The translations under genes and the position numbers were made by a program. Under the pieces are notes generated by a model, which saw only the letters and a list, made by a program, of their open reading frames with translations, ran no database searches and was not told the DNA's origin. This document shows positions 29,378 to 39,622 of a stretch of 64,000 nucleotides of DNA, in pieces. Source of the stretch: Lysobacter concretionis Ko07 = DSM 16239 (lineage in GTDB: Bacteria > Pseudomonadota > Gammaproteobacteria > Xanthomonadales > Xanthomonadaceae); contig NZ_AVPS01000007.1 of NCBI RefSeq assembly GCF_000768345.1, positions 1 through 64,000 of the forward strand, read 5' to 3'. The stretch's first letter is position 1. Each line of letters opens with the position of its first letter.

Positions 29378-30553
29378 CTACGGCTCCGGGCGGCTCTCCC
29401 AGACCGTGCCGGCGGGATCGAATTCGGTGGTTTCCATCGACGGGGCGCGCCAGCCGAAGCCGCAGATTGCCAACGGCCCTTCCACCAGCGGATCCAGGCC
29501 GAAGCCGCGTTCGATGTCGACCTCGTTGATCGCCGAGGTCACAAACGCCCCCAGCCCCAGCTCCGTCGCCGACAGGTACAGCGTCTGCGACAGGTGCCCG
29601 CTGTCGAGCACCAGCGCGCGATAGGCCTTGGCGTGGTGGCGGTATTTCCAGAAGCTGCGGCCAAAACGCGGCGTCAGCACCGCCAGCACCGGCGCGTTGG
29701 CGAACCAGTGCTGGCCGGCCAGCGCGAGCCTGACGAACTCCGCCAACGGCAACTCGGGCGGCGGCAATGGCTCCAATGCGTGATCGACGGGATGGTAGTG
29801 GTACAGCCCCGGCGCAAAGCCCTCGACGTTCTGCACAACCAGATAGGCCTCGGTCGAGTGCAGGCCACCGCCGGACGGGCTGGTCTTCTTGAGGAACACC
29901 GTGTCGTCGCTGACCCGCACCTGCGCCTGCGCGGAGAACACGCGTTGCAGCATTTGCGCGAACAGCTCCCGACTCAGCGGTCGATCATCGAAGTTGCGGC
30001 AGGTGGCGCGACGCGCAAGCAAACCATCGAAATCACTGCTGGGCGCGCGCGGCAGCGGCAGCCGTTGCGACGCATCCGCGCGCTCACCGATGTGTGCAGG
30101 CGGCGGACCGAAGCGCTTGCGCAAGCCAGTGGCCGTCAGCAACCCGCTCTCTTCCATGGCCTGCACGCCATCGACGCCATGCCAACGCCCTTGTCGGTGG
30201 AACAGCGCGGCCAGCGACCACCAGTTTGCCGCGCGGATCGCTTCGTCGCGTTCCCGCTGATCGACGTGACGCCCATCATCGGCAATCACCAGACCTTCCC
30301 GCAGCAAGGATTCGAACGTATCGGCCCGGTGTGGCGGCAATGTCCCGCTGTCGACCCACATACCGGGACTCAGCGCCCCGAGCAACTCCCGCTGGGCCGC
30401 GTCTATCTCGATTTCGTTGTCGAGGTGTGGCGCCATCGCCAGCCAGCGGGACGTCCGACTCAGCCCAGCTCCGCCCGCCAACAGCGATTCGAGGTCGAAG
30501 CCCACGTCTTCTCTCGACTCGAAAAACAGCACCGCGCAACGACGGACCCGCAT
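29378..30553 (-). CDS. SagB-type nitroreductase-fold dehydrogenase, putative peptide-maturation enzyme
   Basis: A 391-residue protein whose C-terminal 220 residues have a SagB-like flavin oxidoreductase fold: RRATCRNFDDRPLS, PSGGGLHSTEAYLVV, GLYHYHPVDHAL, and a C-terminal ELGLGAFVTSAINE segment. The first 170 residues are family-specific. SagB-type enzymes oxidise azoline rings in modified peptides. The sequence matches my memory of a TIGRFAM called putative peptide maturation dehydrogenase, found in xanthomonads beside a modified-peptide precursor and a cyclase-like protein, as here. The ATG at 30553 has GGAGAG upstream and matches the family start; an in-frame ATG at 30646 has none. It is divergent from the precursor gene. 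No YcaO or LanM partner is visible. Confidence 0.8.
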   Translation of the reverse strand: MRVRRCAVLFFESREDVGFDLESLLAGGAGLSRTSRWLAMAPHLDNEIEIDAAQRELLGALSPGMWVDSGTLPPHRADTFESLLREGLVIADDGRHVDQRERDEAIRAANWWSLAALFHRQGRWHGVDGVQAMEESGLLTATGLRKRFGPPPAHIGERADASQRLPLPRAPSSDFDGLLARRATCRNFDDRPLSRELFAQMLQRVFSAQAQVRVSDDTVFLKKTSPSGGGLHSTEAYLVVQNVEGFAPGLYHYHPVDHALEPLPPPELPLAEFVRLALAGQHWFANAPVLAVLTPRFGRSFWKYRHHAKAYRALVLDSGHLSQTLYLSATELGLGAFVTSAINEVDIERGFGLDPLVEGPLAICGFGWRAPSMETTEFDPAGTVWESRPEP

Positions 30554-30718
30554 GCCTTGTCTCTCCGATAGCCCTTCCAGACCTCTGCTCAAAAGTGCGC
30601 CCATCGGCGCACTGATTGAAGCGGGCACGTTATCCCGGCAAATCAAGAATCCGCTGGATGGGGCGAGGTTCGACTGGCCGTTAGACTACGTATTCGCATC
30701 AAACATGGGGAGTGGAAG

Positions 30719-31069
30719 ATGACACGCGATGATTCCGGAGATACCAAGCACGCACCCTTGCAGCCGCATGTGGCGGACAAGCTGCTCGATCTGCTGAGCA
30801 CCGACGACGAGTTCCGATCCGCATTCAAAGCTGATCCCGCCGCCGCGCTGGCTCAGGTAGGTCATCCGGGTGCCGAACAGCACGCTGGCAAGGCATCGAT
30901 TGTCGAAGGCGAGGCCTTCTACTGCATGACGGCCGACCACCTCGCGCCCAAGGAGGAGATCATGCAGGCGCGCGAGGAACTCAAGTCCTATCTCACGTCG
31001 TATACCGATCACCAAGTCATCTTCTGCTTCGAGGCCGGCAAGATCACGTCAACCTTGCGCTCCAAGTAG
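30719..31069 (+). CDS. Putative modified-peptide (RiPP) precursor with nitrile-hydratase-like leader
   Basis: A 116-residue protein with a strong ribosome-binding site (GGGGAGTGGAAG). Residues 20-48 (ADKLLDLLSTDDEF..., then ADPAAALAQVG) have the pattern of NHLP leader peptides, which derive from nitrile hydratase alpha subunits. The rest has only two cysteines (Cys69, Cys103) and ends CFEAGKITSTLRSK. It matches my memory of a putative modified peptide family found with the two flanking gene types. The divergent SagB-type enzyme would be its modifier. Its last 61 bp overlap the 3' end of the convergent cyclase gene. No double-glycine cleavage site is obvious, so the core boundaries are unknown and it may act as a whole small protein. 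Confidence 0.7.
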   Translation: MTRDDSGDTKHAPLQPHVADKLLDLLSTDDEFRSAFKADPAAALAQVGHPGAEQHAGKASIVEGEAFYCMTADHLAPKEEIMQAREELKSYLTSYTDHQVIFCFEAGKITSTLRSK

Positions 31070-33675
31070 GCCGGCAAACGATCACGTGGCCAGACCGTCA
31101 GCAAGGCTTCGACCCGCTGGTTGGCTGGCTCCGCTTTCTCCATCGCCGCCATTGCCTCGGCAGCATGGAGATGCGCGAGACGGGTATCGAGCACGTTCAA
31201 GGTCTGCAGCACTTGCGCGGCATTGGCTTCCATGTACGCCCGGCCACGGTGGCTGAGCAGCCATTCGGCATGCACGAGCGCTTCCTCATCATGGCCGGCT
31301 GCGGTGAGTGACGCATGCATCGCCACCCGCGCCTGCACCAACTCGGTACCGTCAAGCTCGCCTTTAAGGCGTCTTATCGCCGCTTCCGGATGGCCCGCCA
31401 ACCGCTCATTTTCCGCCCGCACTACGATAGCCATCTTTTCGAACACTGTGCCGGCAAGCGGTTGTTCCCATTGCTCAAGCGCTTCAAGCACCCTGTTTGC
31501 CACACTGCTGTAGCCAGACCGTTGCGCAAGGTAGGCTGCGACCAGCGCCATGAACGCATCGTCTGCGGCCTTTGCGTTGCCCGGCCGCTCCAAAGCGGTT
31601 AGCTCAGATTTCGCCAATGCCATAAAGTCAGCTTCGTTCAGATGTCCGGGTTGATGCACAAGCTTCACCGACGCCGCGATCAGCGCAAACTCGCGAGCAA
31701 GCATGGGGGTTTTGGTACTAACCTCCTCGTGCACCTTTTTCAGCAGGGCGTCTGCTTCATTCCAGCGCGCCTGGTCGGCGGCCATGGTCACCAAGTCGAT
31801 GTATCGCACCGGGTCGTCGCTGGCAAACCCGCTGTAGGGTGCCGATTCAATCAGGATGATCGCATGTGCGTGCTGCTCCTGTATCGCTAATACCGCTGCT
31901 TGTCGCCGCGTAGATGTACCTGCTTGCAACGCATCAGCGCGTTTGAAGGTTGCGACCGCATCGCGAGTTTGCCCTTTCACCAGTTGAATGCGTCCGATCA
32001 GATCGACGATTCTTTCGACTGATGCAACCTGCGGTGCATTCACTGCATTCGCATATTCTCTGGCTGCATCGAAGTCGTTGAGGACATAGAGATACCAGGA
32101 CGCATTGGCCTGACCGGCGAAGTAATCCGGATACATCGATGCCAATAGTTTCCAGCGCGGCAACGCTTGGCCGGGAATCCGCAGTTCCGCCTCCCAGGCA
32201 TCCAGGTACAAGCGGTCCCGCGGCGGCAGCCGCTCTTTCAGCGCGAGCGCCTTGTCGAGCGATGGCAACGCCGCCGGCCGGTCACTCAACGCCACGTAGA
32301 CACGCGACATCGCCAGATGCGCCAGTGCGAACTTGGGGTCGATCTTGACCGCGCGCCCATACAACTCCAACGCCTCGCGCCACTCACCGCGTCCGAATGC
32401 TCCCTGGCCCAGCGCATACGCGCGCAGCGCATCAAGACTCTGGGTCGTCACCTCCGGCAACGGCGTTGAATCCCGCTGCACCACCTCCAACGCCTCGCCC
32501 AGCTTTTCCCGCAGCGCCGCAGCCACCTCGTCAATCGATGCCAGCGCCGACGCCGCGCCCTTGCCGTCGGCGTACTCGGCATACACCGTGGTCTGGTTGT
32601 GCGGGTCGATCACCTCGGCGCTGATCCGGACGCGGCCACCGACTTCGGCGACGGTCGGCAGGATCACCGCGCGGGCGCCGTCGCGGATGGCGATCTCGGA
32701 GGCGATGGCGCGGTCGAGCCGGGTGCCGGGCTCGCGCTGCATGCGCGCAAGGGTGTCGCGGGTCTTGAGGTCGCTGAGCACGTTGACGTGGCGCGACTGC
32801 TCCAGGCTGATCCGGAAGGCCTGCTCCAGCGAGTCGTCGAGCAGCGGCTGGCCGGTCAGGTTGCGCAGGTCGGCCAGCACGACCCAGTCGCGCTCGTGGA
32901 ACGCGAGCGCCGGCAGCGGCCGGCTGACGAACCACGCGGCACCGGCCAGCGCGAGCACCAGCGCGAACTGGGCCACCAGCGCGGCCGGCCGACGCCACAG
33001 CGGGATGTCACGCCAGGCCTTCTGGCTGCCGCGGGGCGGACGCAGCGAGGCGAAGCCGGGCTCGCCCACCTCGAAGATTTCCTGCGTCTGCGGCACGCCC
33101 TTGAAACGCCAGCGGCCGTGCGACTTCCACAGCAGGTGGCGCCCGCGCTCGCCCAGTTCGCGCGCGGCGCGGTGGGCCAGCGGCTCGGCGACGGCCGACA
33201 ACAGGGTCTGGCCGGGGCGCGCCATCGTCATCAGCCGCGCGGCCATCGGCTTGGCGAGGCCTTCGACCTCGACCGGTTTGGCCCCCACCCGCACCGCCTC
33301 GTCGCTGTTGCGCCAGATCAGCACTTCACCGACATGCAGGCCGGCGCGGGCCTTGGGATGCACGCCATACGAGGCGCCGATTTCCTCCAGCCCGCGGTGG
33401 TAGTCGAGGGCAAAACCCAGGCCGTCGATCGGGCGCTCGAACAACAGCAGCATGCCGTCGGAGCGGTCGATCAACCGTCCCCGCCAGGTCTGTTGCAACT
33501 GCAGCACCAGGCCATCGTGGGCGCGGAACAGTTCCGCGGCGGTGCCGTCGCCGAGCCGCTCGACCAGCGCGGTGGAGTCGGCCAGGTCGGTCAGCAGGAT
33601 CGTGCGCAACTGCGGCACTCCGCCGGAGGTGGCGGAAGTCCCGGTGCGGTCGCTGGCATTGGCCGATGCGGTCAT
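31009..33675 (-). CDS. Class III nucleotide cyclase-like protein with TPR domain (peptide modification system cyclase)
   Basis: An 888-residue protein. Residues 22-200 are a class III adenylate/guanylate cyclase domain: metal-binding Asp30 in ILLTDLADST, RSDGMLLLF around Asp73, GLHVGEVLI, and AARLM with Arg147. The position usually held by the transition-state Asn appears to be Pro143, so activity may be altered. A membrane helix at about 231-251 follows, then a periplasmic TolB/FlgO-like segment (about 260-390) and a long TPR region. The ATG at 33675 overlaps the CNB-GGDEF stop by 4 bp (33672-33675); a GTG at 33687 is an alternative. Base composition of the last third is noticeably less GC-rich. 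It converges on the precursor gene and overlaps it by 61 bp. Confidence 0.82.
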   Translation of the reverse strand: MTASANASDRTGTSATSGGVPQLRTILLTDLADSTALVERLGDGTAAELFRAHDGLVLQLQQTWRGRLIDRSDGMLLLFERPIDGLGFALDYHRGLEEIGASYGVHPKARAGLHVGEVLIWRNSDEAVRVGAKPVEVEGLAKPMAARLMTMARPGQTLLSAVAEPLAHRAARELGERGRHLLWKSHGRWRFKGVPQTQEIFEVGEPGFASLRPPRGSQKAWRDIPLWRRPAALVAQFALVLALAGAAWFVSRPLPALAFHERDWVVLADLRNLTGQPLLDDSLEQAFRISLEQSRHVNVLSDLKTRDTLARMQREPGTRLDRAIASEIAIRDGARAVILPTVAEVGGRVRISAEVIDPHNQTTVYAEYADGKGAASALASIDEVAAALREKLGEALEVVQRDSTPLPEVTTQSLDALRAYALGQGAFGRGEWREALELYGRAVKIDPKFALAHLAMSRVYVALSDRPAALPSLDKALALKERLPPRDRLYLDAWEAELRIPGQALPRWKLLASMYPDYFAGQANASWYLYVLNDFDAAREYANAVNAPQVASVERIVDLIGRIQLVKGQTRDAVATFKRADALQAGTSTRRQAAVLAIQEQHAHAIILIESAPYSGFASDDPVRYIDLVTMAADQARWNEADALLKKVHEEVSTKTPMLAREFALIAASVKLVHQPGHLNEADFMALAKSELTALERPGNAKAADDAFMALVAAYLAQRSGYSSVANRVLEALEQWEQPLAGTVFEKMAIVVRAENERLAGHPEAAIRRLKGELDGTELVQARVAMHASLTAAGHDEEALVHAEWLLSHRGRAYMEANAAQVLQTLNVLDTRLAHLHAAEAMAAMEKAEPANQRVEALLTVWPRDRLPAYLERKVDVILPASKQKMTW

Positions 33676-34763
33676 GGATCCGGGCACTCAGGCGGTGGCG
33701 TCGGGATGTCTTGGCCCTGCCATTCCACCCGGTTGCCGCCCAGCTGCTTGGCCCGGTACAGGCCCGCATCGGCGCGCGCGTACCAGTGGTTCCATTCGGT
33801 ATCGGGCTCCACCAGGCAGGCGCCGACGCTCAGGGAGCAGATCCGCGGCGGGGTCTGCGGCATCTTCAGCAGTCCCTGCACGGTGCCGACCACGAAGTCG
33901 GCGTAACACAGCAGCTCCTCCCGGCTGTCGGCCTTGAGCAGCAGGCAGAACTCGTCGCCACCGAGCCGGCAGGCGATGTCGCCGGTGCCGGCCACCGACC
34001 GCAGCAGATTGGCCACGGCCTGCAGCACGCGGTCGCCGACGAGGTGGCCGTGCTCGTCGTTGATCCGCTTGAAGCGGTCGCAATCCACCAGCACCAGCCC
34101 CAACCCGCTGGTGGCGCCGTTGCGGCGGCGCTCCTCGAGGTGTTGCAACAGTCCGCGGCGGTTGTACAGGCCGGTCAACTCGTCGAGGCGGGTCAGGGCT
34201 TCGGTCTGGTTGAGCCGGTGGGTGGTCAGGTGCAGCCGGTCCAACGTGGCCTGCAGGTCCTGGTTGCGCCGTCGCAGCCGGCGGATCAGGTCCTGCTCGT
34301 TGAGCACCACGCGCGCGATCGCCCGGCGCAGGAAGCGCGATACCAGCGCGGGGTCGGTATCGACCAGACGCTGGAACTCCTCGTGGCGTATCTCCAGCAA
34401 TTCGCCACTGACGGTCACGTTGGCATCGGCGCTGCGCGCGTGGTCGCCTATCAGCAGGCCGAGTTCGCCGAAGAACTCTGCCTGCGCCAGGCTCTTGGCG
34501 ACCAGGTCGTCACCGAACTCCAGCGCCACCCGGCCGCTGACAATGACGTACATGCTGGTGCCGAGATCGCCGCGCCGGAACAGCGAGGTACCTGCGTCCA
34601 TGCTCCGCACCCGGGCGACCGAGGCAAACAGGGCGTATTCGTCGACGGGAAGCCGGTCGTCCAATTCCGGGGCGCGCAGGGCCGTGCTGCCGCTGTCTGC
34701 CAGCGGGGAAACCGGATTGTCTGGTTCACGAGCCGAGACCGGCTCCATGGCATCGGCTTTCAT
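33672..34763 (-). CDS. Cyclic-nucleotide-binding GGDEF diguanylate cyclase
   Basis: A soluble 363-residue protein with an N-terminal cNMP-binding domain (about 40-160). Its phosphate-binding cassette is present as FFGELGLLIGDHARSA, with the Gly-Glu pair and the Arg expected for ligand binding. A coiled-coil linker and a GGDEF domain with intact GGDEF at 268-272 follow. The RxxD inhibitory site is absent (GTGD at that position). It is coupled by ATGA to the cyclase gene downstream. In Xanthomonas campestris an adjacent cyclase and CNB-GGDEF pair (XC_0250/XC_0249) forms a cGMP to c-di-GMP relay, and this looks like the equivalent pair. The start at 34763 has GGGAG inside a hairpin; 34796 is an in-frame alternative. 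Confidence 0.88.
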   Translation of the reverse strand: MKADAMEPVSAREPDNPVSPLADSGSTALRAPELDDRLPVDEYALFASVARVRSMDAGTSLFRRGDLGTSMYVIVSGRVALEFGDDLVAKSLAQAEFFGELGLLIGDHARSADANVTVSGELLEIRHEEFQRLVDTDPALVSRFLRRAIARVVLNEQDLIRRLRRRNQDLQATLDRLHLTTHRLNQTEALTRLDELTGLYNRRGLLQHLEERRRNGATSGLGLVLVDCDRFKRINDEHGHLVGDRVLQAVANLLRSVAGTGDIACRLGGDEFCLLLKADSREELLCYADFVVGTVQGLLKMPQTPPRICSLSVGACLVEPDTEWNHWYARADAGLYRAKQLGGNRVEWQGQDIPTPPPECPDP

Positions 34764-34767
34764 CCCG

Positions 34768-34793
34768 CTCCCGGATCGGTGGCGATCCGGGAG
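34768..34793 (-). promoter_or_regulatory. Perfect 11-bp palindrome covering the ribosome-binding site of the CNB-GGDEF gene
   Basis: CTCCCGGATCG (34768-34778) and CGATCCGGGAG (34783-34793) form a perfect stem with a 4-nt loop. On the mRNA the distal arm contains GGGAG, the likely ribosome-binding site for the ATG at 34763. Folding would hide it. As DNA the same sequence could be a dimeric operator. If translation starts at 34796 instead, the palindrome is coding. Confidence 0.5.
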
Positions 34794-34865
34794 CATAGCA
34801 TTCAGCCTGGGCGGGCAATGACGGCCGGCGGCAGACGTTTCCAGGCGGTGTGCCGCGCTCCCGCG

Positions 34866-35078
34866 TCAGTCTTTCAGCAGGTGCAGCGCGCCGGTCTTGT
34901 GGGCGGCGATGTGGTCGGTCTTGTCACTCTTGATCTCGTACTGGGGATCGTCCGCACTGGCCCGGTGGGTGTGGCCCTTGTAGTCGAAATCGCGGGTGTG
35001 GATCTTGATGATGGTGCCGCTGACGTGGCCGGCCTCCGAGTTCCAGCCGACGTGGTCACCGATCTTGAATCCGGCCAT
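34866..35078 (-). CDS. HVA1 / DUF2945 family small TUDOR-like protein
   Basis: A 70-residue protein with the signature of the hypervirulence-associated TUDOR (DUF2945) family: FKIGDHVGWNSEAGHVSGTI, a charged middle, PQYEIKSDKTDHIAAHK and a terminal ALHLLKD. These are small SH3-like barrels of unknown role, common in proteobacteria and fungi. AAGGAG precedes the ATG at 35078. It stands alone between the CNB-GGDEF gene and aceA; the 147-bp gap to aceA has no recognised feature. Confidence 0.88.
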   Translation of the reverse strand: MAGFKIGDHVGWNSEAGHVSGTIIKIHTRDFDYKGHTHRASADDPQYEIKSDKTDHIAAHKTGALHLLKD

Positions 35079-35225
35079 GACAGCGCTCCTTCTCGCACGA
35101 TGGGTATCGGAGCGGGGCGCTCGACGCTCGGCGCTCCCGGTGGACTCACCTTATGCGCCCGTCCGTGGGCGCTGCGTCATGTGCATATCTGCCGCGATCG
35201 CGCGCCCGATCGCGACGCCCGGCCG

Positions 35226-36521
<1,296 letters not shown>

Positions 36522-36595
36522 GGCGTGACTCCTTGGTGGCGTGGTCGAAAAGCGTCGGGTTTGCGGATTTCTGTCCGACTGGACTTCCTTCGGTC

Positions 36596-36717
36596 GTAGG
36601 AGCGACATCAGTCGCGAATGCAACTGGAATCGCGTTGCTGCAGTGGCCGGACAATCGATTTGTGCGCGCAGATCGATCGGTGTGGGTTCAGAGGGTCGCG
36701 ACTCACGTCGCTCCTAC
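36596..36717. repeat. Inverted pair of GTAGGAGCGACGT-type palindromic repeats between aceB and aceA
   Basis: GTAGGAGCGAC-ATC-AGTCGCGA at 36596-36617 and its near reverse complement (TCGCGACT-CAC-GTCGCTCCTAC) at 36696-36717 face each other across 78 bp. Three further copies of this family occur near 41.4, 45.9 and 49.9 kb, and each lies in a gap between minus-strand genes. The pair could fold into a long mRNA hairpin between aceB and aceA. Confidence 0.75.
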
Positions 36718-36739
36718 GGGTGGGGGTGCGGATGGCGCG

Positions 36740-38455
<1,716 letters not shown>

Positions 38456-38506
38456 GACGTCGCTCCGTTGCAAGGGGAGTTCGACCCTGCGCCGGCGTAT
38501 CTGTAT

Positions 38507-38552
38507 TTGACAACACAGTTATTTCAATGCGTTATATAAGTTTTTCATATAA
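38507..38552. promoter_or_regulatory. AT-rich divergent control region between aceB and the LysR gene
   Basis: In an otherwise GC-rich region this AT-rich island has TTGACA at 38507-38512 and a 21-bp palindrome TTATAT...ATATAA (38532-38552) with the T-N11-A layout of LysR boxes. TTATAT also serves as a candidate -10 for the LysR gene (19-bp spacer). The palindrome would let the LysR protein repress itself while controlling aceB. Confidence 0.55.
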
Positions 38553-38629
38553 CCATTCTCAAACACGCATCCACACGGCGTTTCAGCGATGCAGACCGGG
38601 GCGCAGACCTGCCGCATGGAAGGGTGAAA

Positions 38630-39598
38630 ATGACCGACGAGCCACCGGCAATCCCGCGCTTTTCCTACAAGGGCGATCGCCTCAAGCCGTTGCGCGCGTT
38701 CTGCCAGACCGTGCGCCTGGGCTCGGTGTCGCGCGCGGCGGAGGCGCTGTACCTGAGCCAGCCGGCGGTCAGCCTGCAGTTGCAGGCGCTGGAGCGCGAC
38801 ATGGGCGTGCGGCTGCTGGAGCGCAGCGGGCGGCGGCTGGTGATGACCCGCGAAGGCGAGGCGCTGTACGAGCTGGCCCGGCCGCTGGTGGAAGGCATCG
38901 ATGCGCTGTCCGGCGCGTTCCACGAACGGCTGCGCGGACTGGATGCCGGCGAGCTCCATGTCGCCGCGGGCAGCTCCACCATCCTCTACCTGTTGCCGGA
39001 CATCGTCGCGGCGTTCCGTGCCGCGCACCCCGACGTGCGCCTGAACCTGCACAACGTCACCGGCGCCGGCGGCATGGACCTGCTGCGCTCCGATGCGGTC
39101 GACCTCGCGGTCGGCTCGATGCTGGATGTGCCCGGCGACCTCGACTACGCCCCGGTGGCGCGCTTCGAGCCGATGCTGATCACCCGGCTGGACCACCCCC
39201 TGGCGCAAGCGAAAAAACTCGACCTGCGCGATCTCTCGCCCTATGGACTGATCCTGCCGCCGCAACGGCTCACCACCTACCGGATGGTCGATCTGGTGTT
39301 CCAGCGCCACCGGGTGCCGTACACGGTGGCGCTGGAAGTCGGCGGCTGGGAGGTGATCAAGCAGTACGTCGCGATGGGGCTGGGCATCAGCATCGTCACT
39401 GCGATCTGCCTGACCGAAGCCGACCGGTCGCGGCTGGCGGCGCGCTCGCTGGCGGCGTGGTTTCCCGACCGCAGCTACGGGGTGGTGGTGCGCAAGGGCA
39501 AATACCTGAGCCCGCAGGCGCGCGCGTTCACCGAGCTGATCAAGCCGGACCTGTTCGTGCGCCGCGATTACGACGCCACCGGACAGTCGGAACGCTGA
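38630..39598 (+). CDS. LysR-family transcriptional regulator, probably of aceBA
   Basis: A 322-residue LysR-type regulator. The winged helix-turn-helix is at about residues 18-78 (RAFCQTVRLGSVSRAAEALY, then LSQPAVSLQLQALE). The effector domain begins GELHVAAGSSTILYLLPDIV and resembles the CysB-like subgroup. GGAAGG precedes the ATG at 38630; a GTG two codons earlier is possible. Its divergence from aceB, with an AT-rich palindrome between them, suggests control of the glyoxylate shunt. The inducer is unknown. Confidence 0.9.
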   Translation: MTDEPPAIPRFSYKGDRLKPLRAFCQTVRLGSVSRAAEALYLSQPAVSLQLQALERDMGVRLLERSGRRLVMTREGEALYELARPLVEGIDALSGAFHERLRGLDAGELHVAAGSSTILYLLPDIVAAFRAAHPDVRLNLHNVTGAGGMDLLRSDAVDLAVGSMLDVPGDLDYAPVARFEPMLITRLDHPLAQAKKLDLRDLSPYGLILPPQRLTTYRMVDLVFQRHRVPYTVALEVGGWEVIKQYVAMGLGISIVTAICLTEADRSRLAARSLAAWFPDRSYGVVVRKGKYLSPQARAFTELIKPDLFVRRDYDATGQSER

Positions 39599-39622
39599 GC
39601 CGCCCTGCCCGCGCGTCGGGCA

